Positions 25,699-33,576 of a DNA stretch of 64,000 nt are shown here, in pieces (position 1 is the first letter of the stretch; each line of letters opens with the position of its first letter). Source of the stretch: Psychrobacillus sp048572895 (lineage in GTDB: Bacteria; Bacillota; Bacilli; Bacillales_A; Planococcaceae). The stretch covers positions 3,968,001 through 4,032,000 of the forward strand of contig NZ_CP183878.1 of the NCBI RefSeq assembly GCF_048572895.1, written 5' to 3'. The notes beneath the pieces are model-generated. The model did no database searches, was not told the DNA's origin, and saw nothing but the letters and a program-made list of their open reading frames with translations. The position numbers were made by a program, and so were the translations under genes.

Positions 25699-26601
25699 AT
25701 GAAATTAAATAAAGGTGTTATATTTATATTATTAGGTGCTTCATTTTTTGGCTTTACACCGATATTTGCTAAACTTGGGTTTAGCTATGGCTACTCACTA
25801 GGTCAAATCAATATCGTTCAAATGATTATTTCCTTCATATTATTATGGTCTTTTACCCTAATTAAACGCTCCAGCTTCAAAGGGCTTAATAGGAAAAATG
25901 TTCTTCAAATTATGATTACCGGTTGTTTTATCGGTTTAACAAGTATCTTTTATTATGGTTCGATGCAATATTTACCGGCTTCATTGGCCATTATACTAAT
26001 GTTCCAATTCGTTTGGATAGGAATTATCTTAGAATGGATTTTCAGCAAAATAAAACCTGCCCCAATAACAATAGTTTCTATCATTTTAATATTAATAGGA
26101 GTCTTTTTTGCTTCGAACTTTGTAAACGGAGACATACAAGGCCTGCCGTTTAAAGGTTTTATTTTTGGAATTCTATCTGCATTCACTTATGCTGGATTTA
26201 TCTTTTTCAGTGGCAAGGTCGCTGTTAATGTGGATGCATGGACTCGGAGCTCATTGATGGTAACTGGATCAACCATTTTAGTGCTTGTCCTCTTCATGCC
26301 TGACATCTCGTCAGTACTTCCATTGGAGAAAAACCTGCTGACAACTGCAGTTGGAGTTTCGTTATTCGGAGCAGTCCTTCCACCCTTATTTTTCGCAGCT
26401 GGCGCGCCTTTGGTTTCGGGGGGAGTTGCAAATATATTAACATCCATAGAATTACCTATCGCCATTCTATCGGCTAGCATTATTTTAGCAGAAGCAGTAA
26501 CACCGCTTCAGTGGTTAGGTACGGCTATAATATTAATAGCGATTATGTTAAATGAACTTGGTAATAATCTTTTCAGAACTAAGAAGCATATTAAGGGTTA
26601 G
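25699..26601 (+). CDS. EamA/DMT family transporter (intact copy)
   Basis: A 300-residue protein with ten predicted membrane helices arranged as two EamA repeats (about 6-137 and 152-288). Typical features are LLGASFFGFTPIFAKLGF in helix 1 and SIELPIAILSASIILAEAVTPLQWLGTAIILI at the end of the second repeat. EamA proteins move metabolites such as amino acids or purine bases, mostly outward. A good AAGGAGG site precedes the ATG. It is divergent from the ABC operon and was duplicated together with it, so the two may be co-inherited for a shared task. Confidence 0.88.
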   Translation: MKLNKGVIFILLGASFFGFTPIFAKLGFSYGYSLGQINIVQMIISFILLWSFTLIKRSSFKGLNRKNVLQIMITGCFIGLTSIFYYGSMQYLPASLAIILMFQFVWIGIILEWIFSKIKPAPITIVSIILILIGVFFASNFVNGDIQGLPFKGFIFGILSAFTYAGFIFFSGKVAVNVDAWTRSSLMVTGSTILVLVLFMPDISSVLPLEKNLLTTAVGVSLFGAVLPPLFFAAGAPLVSGGVANILTSIELPIAILSASIILAEAVTPLQWLGTAIILIAIMLNELGNNLFRTKKHIKG

Positions 26602-26634
26602 AGTTTTTGGATGGTTTTATAATAATCGACTCAA

Positions 26635-26676
26635 TAAAAAAGTAGGAAATCTATTCGGGATTTTCCTGCTTTTTTA
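26635..26676. terminator. Terminator between EamA and YxjI-like gene
   Basis: AAAAAAGTAGGAAATC and ATTTTCCTGCTTTTTT form an imperfect stem with A and T tracts on both sides, between two converging genes. Confidence 0.65.
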
Positions 26677-26691
26677 ATGTTATTTTTTCTG

Positions 26692-27189
26692 CTAAATTGT
26701 CGCTGCTGAGGAAGCAGCTGCTTGGTCAGCCTTCACACAATCAATTGCAACAACGAACGCAATAATGATGGCCTCCATCTCCTCATTCAATATTTGAACC
26801 TTGTAGCTATCTCCCCAAGTGAACCACTCCTTGTTCACTTTACCGATGACTACACCATGCTGTAAGACCTGAAAATCCATATCCCACCAGTTCCCATTTA
26901 CCTCAATGTCTGCAGCATCTATTGTATAGCGAGCTTTAAAGAAAGAAAATTCTTTTTTAATCGTTAACACCTCTTGACCATTTACCTCAACAAAGAACTT
27001 CGGTAAAAAGCTGAACACCTTTTTCGTAATAAGGGCTACTTCATCTCTTGTCTCATCCATAATGGAGAAAGTCTTTGGGATTTGCATAAAACTACCCTCC
27101 ACATAATAGACATCCTTCTCCTGCTGGTCCTTTACCGTAAATTTTCCACTTAGGCTAAATAGCTTTTGCTTTATATATAGTTGTTTCAT
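26692..27189 (-). CDS. LURP-one-related (YxjI family) protein
   Basis: A 165-residue protein of the Tubby-like LURP1/YxjI family. It opens MKQLYIKQKLFSLSGKFTV and has the family pattern of short alternating strands (YVEGSFMQIPKTFSIMD, FVEVNGQEVLTIKKEF, FQVLQHGVVIGKVNKEW), ending in one hydrophobic helix (IIIAFVVAIDCVKAD). This fits a beta barrel around a central helix, as in Tubby C-terminal domains that bind membrane phospholipids. The bacterial role is not established. Monocistronic. Confidence 0.82.
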   Translation of the reverse strand: MKQLYIKQKLFSLSGKFTVKDQQEKDVYYVEGSFMQIPKTFSIMDETRDEVALITKKVFSFLPKFFVEVNGQEVLTIKKEFSFFKARYTIDAADIEVNGNWWDMDFQVLQHGVVIGKVNKEWFTWGDSYKVQILNEEMEAIIIAFVVAIDCVKADQAAASSAATI

Positions 27190-27453
27190 ACTACGCCTCC
27201 TCCGATACAGACATTGCTAAAGAGAAATATATATTTATACTATATTCAACGCATTATATTCAAATACCTTCTTAACAAAAAACCTCATTTACTTATCATA
27301 CGTTTCACTCCAGCTAGTTTAACTGCGATTTTAAAAATCTGAAATAGAATAAGCACCACATTGATTTTTAGAATATTCTAAAGATCAATTTTAATGTACT
27401 ATTAAATAAACTATGCCCTTAATATAAGTACACCACAGAATGGAGTTACTATT

Positions 27454-27972
27454 ATGGAATATACAAAACAACAAATACTATTAACAAATACGCAAAAATC
27501 CTTTGATGAATTACTAATTTTAATTGATAGTCTTCCTCCTAAGAAAAGAAATCTATCAATTGAAACAATAGAACGAGATAAGAATTTTCGTGATGTATTA
27601 ATGCATTTATATGAATGGCATGCGATGCTTGAAAGATGGTATCGAGAAGGAATGGATGGGGATATTCCTGAAATGCCTGCTCCGGGATTTAAATGGCGTT
27701 ATCTCTATCAATTAAACATGCAAATCTGGCAGCAATATCAAGATGTTAAGTTAGTGCATGCGATAAAGAAATTAAAGCTTAGCCATAATCGTATTATGCG
27801 ATTGATGGAAATACATAATGATGAAGAGATTTTCACAAAAAAGTATTATAAATGGACGAAGACAAGTAATCTGTACAGTTATTTTGCTGCCAATACGGTT
27901 GACCACTACAATTGGGCAATAAAAAAGTGTGAAAAAATAGCAGAGGCTATTGAGGGGAAAACAACTCATTAA
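27454..27972 (+). CDS. ClbS/DfsB family four-helix bundle protein (DUF1706)
   Basis: A 172-residue helical protein. The segment NFRDVLMHLYEWHAMLERWYREG near residues 48-70 and the later SNLYSYFAANTVDHYNWAIKKC near 138-160 are typical of the ClbS/DfsB (DUF1706) family, related to DinB-like bundles. ClbS itself protects colibactin producers as a cyclopropane hydrolase; most homologues in other bacteria have no known role. The His residues of the two motifs would be the functional ones. It is monocistronic with no toxin genes nearby, so a resistance role is only by analogy. Confidence 0.82.
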   Translation: MEYTKQQILLTNTQKSFDELLILIDSLPPKKRNLSIETIERDKNFRDVLMHLYEWHAMLERWYREGMDGDIPEMPAPGFKWRYLYQLNMQIWQQYQDVKLVHAIKKLKLSHNRIMRLMEIHNDEEIFTKKYYKWTKTSNLYSYFAANTVDHYNWAIKKCEKIAEAIEGKTTH

Positions 27973-28517
27973 TTTGCAAAAGGCCCAACAACTTGGGAAT
28001 TCATGATGATAAAACTTATAAAAAAAGAGTATGAAATATATTCAAGTAAAGAGTCTATTTAATAAACCTAATGGTATCTATGACCCCCAAATAAAAAAGC
28101 TTGGCGTTTCTGCCAAGTAAAATGTACCCTTTAGAATAGACACTTAAAAAAGTCTAATCTGTAGGGTATTTTTGTTTATAATAAGAAAAAACGCAAGAAT
28201 CGTTTCTCGGTCACTTTAAAAATGGAACTAGAAAAAGCTACCGCCTGCAAAATACAGACAGCAGCTTCAACAAGTTTCCTAGCTTTTTTTAAATGAGATT
28301 TCCTATATGGGCAATAAGCTATTACCATCATATCTTCATGTTATTGCCGGACCTGTTTTTTTGCTTTGCTTGACTCAACCCTTGCTCTCGATAGACCTGA
28401 TTTACTGTCATCTCAATGCAATAGAGTCATTGCGGAATTATCAGTCGGTGAATAAGGGAAAAGGCTTGTACGGGGGCAACCTGTTACTTTTCCTATCTTT
28501 TTAAACGAAAGTAAAAC
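27973..28517. other. Gene-free region with hairpins
   Basis: About 545 bases without a credible gene. It holds a leftward terminator-like hairpin CTTGGC/GCCAAG (28100-28117, with an A6 tract on its left), the imperfect inverted repeat at 28122-28174 listed separately, and a weak AAAAGCTA/TAGCTTTT pair at about 28232-28289. A 65-codon open frame at 28307-28504 has no binding site or recognisable similarity. Confidence 0.5.
28122..28174. repeat. Imperfect terminal inverted repeat pair, possible IS relic
   Basis: TGTACCCTTTAGAATAGAC on the left and, on the opposite strand, TACCCTACAGATTAGAC on the right agree at most positions and nearly touch. The TGTACCCT end resembles ends of IS3/IS150-type elements, so this could be two fused ends left after loss of the element. 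A simple RNA hairpin is the alternative. Confidence 0.35.
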
Positions 28518-28582
28518 AAAGTGATAAACTCTAGATCCAAAAAATGAAAACGTCTCCTCGATCTCTAACATAGTTTATCATT
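28518..28582 (-). terminator. Stem-loop after the quinone oxidoreductase gene
   Basis: AAAGTGATAAACT (28518-28530) pairs with AGTTTATCATTTT (28572-28584, overlapping the stop codon), with an inner TAGATC/GATC arm. On the minus strand a T-rich tract follows. Confidence 0.6.
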
Positions 28583-29548
28583 TTATGGTCTTAATAAAAT
28601 TTTCCCCATGCTTTTGCGGCTTTCTAGAAAACGATGCGCTTTTTGGCCATCTCGCAGTGCAAATACCGTAGGATCAGATACCGTCACTTTCCCCTCTTCT
28701 ATCCAGCGGAATAACTCGGATGAACGGGCTACTCGTTCTTCTGGGGAAGTAAGGACATTCCAAAGATCCCCACCAGTCAAAGTTTTTGACGTATCCATCA
28801 ACATTCTTGGGTCAACCGGAGATGGGTCTCCTCCTGCCATCCCATAAAAAACGACCGTTCCACCAATGCGAGTTGCTGTAAAACTATCTTCGAGCGTGGA
28901 ACCTACTGAATCATAGACTACATCCACACCTTTTGCATTGGTTACCTCTAAAACTTTTCGCTTCCAATCATCCGAGTATAAGAAAACATGATCTGCCCCA
29001 GCTTTTTTAGCTGCAGATACCTTCTCATCTGAGGAAGTTAAACCAATGACCCTTGCACCAAGGAGTTTTGCAATTTGTACTAGCAACTGTCCAACGCCCC
29101 CTGCCGCTGCATGAACTAGAATTACATCATTCTCCTTAACCGCATAACTATCTTTTGTTAAATAGTGAGCAGTCAAGCCTTGTAGCAAAACGGAAGCCGC
29201 ATCTTCAAATGAAATAGTCTCTGGAAGAAGAATTGCCTTTTCCATCGGGACAGCTACTTGTTCGGCGTTAGAATGTGGAACATCAGCAAATGCAACATGG
29301 TCGCCAACACTTATTCCTTGGACATTAACTCCCGTCTCTTCAACGACTCCGGCTCCTTCATAACCTAAAATAAATGGGGCAATTCCAGTAAGATGATAGT
29401 TCCCTTTTCTTCTATAAATATCTGCAAAGTTCAATCCAATTGCTTTCATCCTTACTAATATTTCATCAGGTCCGATTACCGGATCTGCAATTTCAAGATA
29501 TTCTAGTACTTCCGGTCCTCCGAATGTATTAAATACAAGTGCTTTCAA
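28583..29548 (-). CDS. Quinone oxidoreductase-like MDR family enzyme
   Basis: A 321-residue medium-chain dehydrogenase/reductase of the zinc-free quinone oxidoreductase group. The GroES-like half includes IGLNFADIYRRKGNY and LGYEGAGVVEETG. The Rossmann half has the NADPH loop HAAAGGVGQLLVQIAKLLGA, and the catalytic-domain end is KSMGKILLRP. Zinc-binding cysteines of alcohol dehydrogenases are absent. The family reduces quinones or alpha,beta-unsaturated carbonyls with NADPH. It is the accessory gene nearest the conserved origin block and is monocistronic. Confidence 0.9.
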   Translation of the reverse strand: MKALVFNTFGGPEVLEYLEIADPVIGPDEILVRMKAIGLNFADIYRRKGNYHLTGIAPFILGYEGAGVVEETGVNVQGISVGDHVAFADVPHSNAEQVAVPMEKAILLPETISFEDAASVLLQGLTAHYLTKDSYAVKENDVILVHAAAGGVGQLLVQIAKLLGARVIGLTSSDEKVSAAKKAGADHVFLYSDDWKRKVLEVTNAKGVDVVYDSVGSTLEDSFTATRIGGTVVFYGMAGGDPSPVDPRMLMDTSKTLTGGDLWNVLTSPEERVARSSELFRWIEEGKVTVSDPTVFALRDGQKAHRFLESRKSMGKILLRP

Positions 29549-29650
29549 ATGAACGACCTCCTCTTATATATTTTTCGATCCAGTTTAATTTATGATTGGA
29601 AATGCAAATCAGTTTCTCTTCTTTTGGAAGGATTGGGCGATAGACCGCAC

Positions 29651-30130
29651 TTACTTATGGTACGGTTCATTTTTCATAATCCTAAATGCTCGGTAAATCT
29701 GCTCCACCAACACTAGCTTCATTAACTGATGCGGCAAGGTCATTTTACTAAAGGATAATTTTTCATCTGAACGTTTCATCACATCCTCATGCAATCCAAG
29801 AGATCCTCCGATAATAAATGCAATTTTACTTCTGCCATATGTCATAAGAGATTCGATATCGCCTGCTAGCTGCTCCGATGTCTTCATCTTTCCTTCAATT
29901 GCAAGGGCAATAACGTATGTGTCCACTCCGATTTTCCCTAGGATTCGGTCGCCTTCCTTTTTCTTGACGATTTCCATGTCCGCATCACTTAAATTTTCCG
30001 GAGCTTTTTCATCTGGTACTTCTACTAAATCGATCTTCGCATAGGCACCTAGTCGCTTTGTGTATTCTTCTATCCCCATTTTTAAATATTTTTCTTTTAA
30101 TTTTCCGACCGATACAATTTGTATATTCAC
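29651..30130 (-). CDS. rlmH: 23S rRNA (pseudouridine1915-N3)-methyltransferase RlmH
   Basis: A 159-residue SPOUT-class methyltransferase (YbeA/YydA). The SAM-binding knot is visible as SKIAFIIGGSLGLHEDV and the C-terminal trefoil as KMTLPHQLMKLVLVEQIYRAF. The C-terminus PYHK is the usual end and contacts rRNA. It methylates pseudouridine 1915 in helix 69 of 23S rRNA on assembled 70S ribosomes. The length is exactly that of the family. It is the last gene of the origin-proximal conserved block here, downstream of the CxxH/CxxC protein. Confidence 0.95.
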   Translation of the reverse strand: MNIQIVSVGKLKEKYLKMGIEEYTKRLGAYAKIDLVEVPDEKAPENLSDADMEIVKKKEGDRILGKIGVDTYVIALAIEGKMKTSEQLAGDIESLMTYGRSKIAFIIGGSLGLHEDVMKRSDEKLSFSKMTLPHQLMKLVLVEQIYRAFRIMKNEPYHK

Positions 30131-30217
30131 AGGTTATCCACCTTTACATTTCGTTTACAAACAAGTTATGCACATCACTTATGCACATATCCACAACACT
30201 TATCTACATCTTGTGTT

Positions 30218-30385
30218 TCAGTTTTCATTAGCCACAATATATAATGCAGACGACTCACAGTAGGTACAAACTGTGGATAACTTTTCTTCTTCTTTTAATT
30301 CCTCTAGCATAGGAAATGTTTTTTGTTCTGCTATAAACATGTCTAAAGCGTGGTTTATATGGGTTTCGCAACTGAATATTCTCAC
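30218..30385 (-). CDS. CxxH/CxxC small protein (BA_5709/YyzF family)
   Basis: A 55-residue protein from GTG at 30385, with GGAGAG ahead of it. It begins VRIFSCETHINHALDMF, giving the CxxH motif, and ends with VCTYCESSALYIVAN, giving the CxxC motif; together they make a likely zinc site. A short CxxH/CxxC protein gene between htrA and rlmH is a standing feature of Bacillus genomes. Function is unknown. A perfect DnaA box (30272-30280) lies inside the coding sequence, encoding part of KLSTVC. Confidence 0.85.
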   Translation of the reverse strand: MRIFSCETHINHALDMFIAEQKTFPMLEELKEEEKLSTVCTYCESSALYIVANEN

Positions 30386-30473
30386 TTTTATCTCTCCTTT
30401 TATTGTCGGAATACTTTAAATAGTTATGCACAAATTAATCATTGTTATCCACAACCTATTTTATCAAATGAAA

Positions 30474-30512
30474 AGCGAGTAGGAAAGACAAGCTTTTCTT
30501 TTCCTACTCGCT
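30474..30512 (-). terminator. Terminator after htrA
   Basis: AGCGAGTAGGAAAGA (30474-30488) pairs with TCTTTTCCTACTCGCT (30497-30512) with one bulge. It ends the leftward htrA transcript. Confidence 0.7.
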
Positions 30513-30552
30513 GTGTAAATCTTATATTTACATTATTAAGTTATCCACATGT

Positions 30553-31785
30553 TTATAATTCTGAAGATTGCTTTAAAAGCAGTGTTAATTCAACTATTTC
30601 TCCTTGTCTGTAGACTTTCACTTTTAGTTCATCCCCAGTTTCTTTTTCGTTATATAAGTGTTTACGTAACTCAATAGTGTTTTCTACTTTTTCTCCGTCC
30701 ATTTCTACAATGACATCATATGATTTCATCCCCGCTATTGCAGCTGGAGTTCCTTCCACTACCTCATCAACTACTACACCTGTTGTAACTTCCTTTGGTA
30801 ATTTTAATGTTTCTTTTTGGTGAAAAGCAGGTACATTCGTCAAATCAATAAGAGTGATTCCCATGGATGGACGATTTACTTTACCATTTTGCTCTAAATC
30901 CTCAATGATTGGAATAGCTGAATTGACTGGAATGGCAAGGCCCATTCCTTCTACGGTAGATTCCGAAATCTTCATTGAGTTAATACCGATTAGCTGTCCC
31001 GCTAAGTTGATCAAGGCACCACCACTGTTACCAGGGTTAATCGCCGCATCTGTTTGTAAAACCTCTGACTGCCAATCCTCTATACCATCTCCGTTTAAAT
31101 CAACTGGAACTGCACGGTCTTTACCAGATACTACTCCTGTTGTAACCGATCCATAAAAGTCCAGTCCTAAAGGATTACCAATAGCTATGACCGTTTCTCC
31201 TTGTTTTAATGCATCTGAGTCACCAAATTCTATCACTGTTTCTATACCAGTATCGTCAATTGCAAGAACTGCTAAATCCGTCCAAATATCTTCCCCTACA
31301 ATATTTGCTTCTACTTTTGATCCATCTGCTAACGTTACTTCTACTGATTTTGCATTTTCAATAACATGATAATTTGTAATAACATAAGCTTTACCGTCTT
31401 CTTTTTTATATATAACTCCAGACCCCGTGCCAACACCCTCTGTAGCTTCTGATTGATTCCAAAAATTTGTGACTGATTGAATATTGGTTATCCCAACAAC
31501 AGCACTCGAAGCTTTTTCTACAGCATCGGTTACATCTGTAGTAACATCTACTGAAAGCTGTTGGGTTTGTTTGGTTGTCTCATTCGATTTCGTTTCACCG
31601 CCCGACGGTAGGTTGGTCACAACGGAAGGTATTAAAAACCAAACAAGTAATGCACCAACTAATACACCTGCAAGTCCACTAAAGAAATAGCCGGCAATGC
31701 CTCGTCTTTTTCCATTTCTTTTTTTGGGTTCTATCGGTGGTTGTTCGTTTGGTAATTGTGGTCCATATGGGTTATTTATATCCAT
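30553..31785 (-). CDS. htrC: HtrA-type membrane serine protease (YycK/HtrC)
   Basis: A 410-residue S1C protease from ATG at 31785 (MDINNPYGPQLPNEQ), preceded by an AGAGAGGAAG site; the open frame extends 38 codons upstream without a binding site. A proline-rich cytosolic tail leads to one membrane helix (about 31-53). The catalytic triad is His140 (ITNYHVI), Asp170 (TDLAVL) and Ser254 (INPGNSGGAL). A C-terminal PDZ domain follows from about 310 and would recognise exposed C-termini. HtrA proteases degrade or refold misfolded envelope proteins. It lies at the end of the wal gene cluster, as in B. subtilis, but a terminator (31877-31916) separates it from yycJ. Confidence 0.93.
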   Translation of the reverse strand: MDINNPYGPQLPNEQPPIEPKKRNGKRRGIAGYFFSGLAGVLVGALLVWFLIPSVVTNLPSGGETKSNETTKQTQQLSVDVTTDVTDAVEKASSAVVGITNIQSVTNFWNQSEATEGVGTGSGVIYKKEDGKAYVITNYHVIENAKSVEVTLADGSKVEANIVGEDIWTDLAVLAIDDTGIETVIEFGDSDALKQGETVIAIGNPLGLDFYGSVTTGVVSGKDRAVPVDLNGDGIEDWQSEVLQTDAAINPGNSGGALINLAGQLIGINSMKISESTVEGMGLAIPVNSAIPIIEDLEQNGKVNRPSMGITLIDLTNVPAFHQKETLKLPKEVTTGVVVDEVVEGTPAAIAGMKSYDVIVEMDGEKVENTIELRKHLYNEKETGDELKVKVYRQGEIVELTLLLKQSSEL

Positions 31786-31876
31786 CTTTCTCTTCCTCTC
31801 TTTTTCTAAAATGTCTGTATTAACAATGTACCCATTCCACATTAAAATAAGATGAAAATTACTTAAAAAATAAATA

Positions 31877-31916
31877 AAAGTTCCAAATACTACATTCATA
31901 GTAATTGGAACTTCTA
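31877..31916 (-). terminator. Terminator between yycJ and htrC
   Basis: AAGTTCCAA and TTGGAACTT form the outer stem and ACTA/TAGT the inner one. On the minus strand a T-rich tract follows. It closes the walRKHIJ operon and implies htrC has its own promoter. Confidence 0.75.
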
Positions 31917-31971
31917 TTTAAAGAAAGTATTTGCCTTTTAGGACTCACATAGGCATTTACATTTTTATTAT

Positions 31972-32760
31972 TTAGACAAGAACTAGCTCTGTTGGTTTAT
32001 TAGCGTCCGTGTCATGTAGATGCACATACTCACCTGCAATCACACCACAAGATTGAAGTGTTTGCGTAACACTCATACGAGCTAGATCTTTCATATTATT
32101 ATCTTTACTTAAATGGGATAAATAGATATTCGTATTTTTTACGTCAATTACTTCACTCATAGCAACTGCAGCATCCTCATTGGAGACATGTCCAACGTCA
32201 CTTAATATTCTTCGTTTAACAGACCAAGGATAACGTCCCATCTGCAGCATACTAACATCGTGATTGCTCTCAAAGACAAAGGAATCCGCTCCTTTAATAA
32301 GCCCTTTCATACGATCGCTCACATATCCAGTATCCGTTATTAAAACAAGCTTTTTACCGTTTTCATGAAAAATGTAAAACATCGGGTCAGCTGCATCGTG
32401 AGACACTGCAAAAGATTGGATATCCAGTGTGCCAAATTTTTTTACGGTTTCCATATCAAATTGAAATCGCTGGTCTAATGGAACATTTCCGATAAGTGGA
32501 TCCATTGCTGACCAGGTTTTTTCATTTGCAAAAATGGGAACCCCATATTTTCTAGCTATTACACCTAATCCTTTAATATGATCACTATGCTCATGTGTGA
32601 TGAAAATTCCTGATAATTTCTTAATATCACGATCAATTTCCTGAAATAATTGATCCATCTTTTTTCCACTTAAGCCTACATCGACTAAAAAGGAATGTTC
32701 ATCATTTTCCACATAAACAGCGTTGCCACTACTACCACTTGCTAATACACTGAACTTCAT
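31972..32760 (-). CDS. walJ: Metallo-beta-lactamase-fold exonuclease-type protein WalJ (YycJ)
   Basis: A 262-residue metallo-beta-lactamase-fold protein. The metal motif HxHxDH is at His56-His61 (THEHSDH), with a further His in AVSHDAADPMFY and Asp in LITDTGY. YycJ/WalJ is the fifth gene of the walRKHIJ operon; homologues are exonucleases, and loss of the gene has been linked to altered mutation rate and cell-division timing. It follows yycI by 12 bases, in the usual order. Confidence 0.92.
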   Translation of the reverse strand: MKFSVLASGSSGNAVYVENDEHSFLVDVGLSGKKMDQLFQEIDRDIKKLSGIFITHEHSDHIKGLGVIARKYGVPIFANEKTWSAMDPLIGNVPLDQRFQFDMETVKKFGTLDIQSFAVSHDAADPMFYIFHENGKKLVLITDTGYVSDRMKGLIKGADSFVFESNHDVSMLQMGRYPWSVKRRILSDVGHVSNEDAAVAMSEVIDVKNTNIYLSHLSKDNNMKDLARMSVTQTLQSCGVIAGEYVHLHDTDANKPTELVLV

Positions 32761-32772
32761 TATTAAAACTCC

Positions 32773-33576
32773 TTATTCTACTACTGTTTGTTCCGTCTCT
32801 TTTGGTATTTCAATAACTCTGCCTTCTACTGCATTTACAAAGTATTCTTCGATTGTTCCATCTAGTAGTTCAACAAGTATATGCCATGTTGGTGCAAAAA
32901 CTTGTGTCTCTGTTAGTTGCGCTAAAGTCGAGTATCCTAAGTCAATTTGTTTAATCTTAGAATCTGGTTTTAACAGCGAATTATCATACAGTCTAGTAAT
33001 TGCCTGTACGTGGGTCAATAATTTTTGCGCCACATTATAATCCTCTAAGTCGTCCAGAATAGTCTGTTCATAACCAATAAGCTCATTGTCATCATTCCAG
33101 TGAACTACTAGCTTTGCATTCGTATTATAGTAAACGAGTCGCTTATTTACTTGTTGGAATAATATAGCTGTTTTATTTTCTTCATCTATTTCCCACAGAC
33201 CATAAGCAGAGCCTCGCATCACTTGCTCATTTACTATTTTTTCTAAAGTATTTTCATCTGTTATTTTTATAGGTTCTTTAAAGGTACTGACTAATTTATA
33301 GCTGGAAGGTATTTCGAAAGTTTGATTGTCCAATTCTTCTATTTCTTCTGGACTAAAACTATGGACGTTACCTGAAACATAAAAAGCCTCTTTAATTTCG
33401 TTATCAGTTTCCAAGTTTTTTATATTGTCTAGATAAAGTTTTTCCTCGATAGGTGTCTCGTTACGTTCACCTATTTGTTGGGACTCATTATACCGGTTCA
33501 AATATAATGAAAGTAAAAATACATTTAAGATAGAAAATACAATAATGAATATAGTCTTTGTTTTATTCCAATCCAA
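32773..33576 (-). CDS. walI: WalRK regulatory membrane protein YycI (WalI)
   Basis: A 267-residue protein from TTG at 33576 (MDWNKTKTIFIIVFSILNVFL). AGGAGG stands seven bases ahead, so TTG rather than the GTG at 33585 is the start; it overlaps the end of walH by 14 bases. One N-terminal membrane helix anchors an extracytoplasmic YycI/YycH-like domain. In B. subtilis WalH and WalI bind the WalK membrane helices and hold the kinase down. The shared fold with WalH is visible only weakly by eye. Confidence 0.9.
   Translation of the reverse strand: MDWNKTKTIFIIVFSILNVFLLSLYLNRYNESQQIGERNETPIEEKLYLDNIKNLETDNEIKEAFYVSGNVHSFSPEEIEELDNQTFEIPSSYKLVSTFKEPIKITDENTLEKIVNEQVMRGSAYGLWEIDEENKTAILFQQVNKRLVYYNTNAKLVVHWNDDNELIGYEQTILDDLEDYNVAQKLLTHVQAITRLYDNSLLKPDSKIKQIDLGYSTLAQLTETQVFAPTWHILVELLDGTIEEYFVNAVEGRVIEIPKETEQTVVE

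Larger units (their letters stand above)
18594..26601. repeat. Tandem duplication of an ABC ATPase-permease-permease/EamA cassette
   Basis: Copy 1 (about 18594-21931) runs degenerate ATPase, permease B1, permease A1 and a degenerate EamA on the other strand. Copy 2 (21949-26601) has the same order and orientation, all intact. Permease pairs are near-identical over most of their length; for instance, the same 20-residue blocks occur in both B copies. The spacers before the EamA genes also match. Confidence 0.88.
30134..30549. promoter_or_regulatory. Cluster of DnaA boxes between htrA and rlmH
   Basis: Perfect TTATCCACA occurs at 30445 and 30541, and its complement TGTGGATAA at 30272. TTATGCACA occurs at 30166, 30179 and 30424. 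One-mismatch forms lie at 30134 (TTATCCACC), 30187 (ATATCCACA) and 30200 (TTATCTACA). Nine boxes in about 415 bases is a density otherwise seen here only at oriC. In B. subtilis the yydA (rlmH) region is one of the stable DnaA-binding clusters outside oriC, as I recall the chromatin studies. Confidence 0.75.

Noticed and set aside
28307..28504. 65-codon open frame on the plus strand with a hydrophobic start
   Set aside because: No ribosome binding site, no recognisable family, in a region full of hairpins and repeat-like sequence.
31786..31899. 38-codon N-terminal extension of htrC
   Set aside because: No binding site upstream. The ATG at 31785 has one and begins like known HtrA cytosolic tails; a second membrane helix would put the protease on the wrong side.
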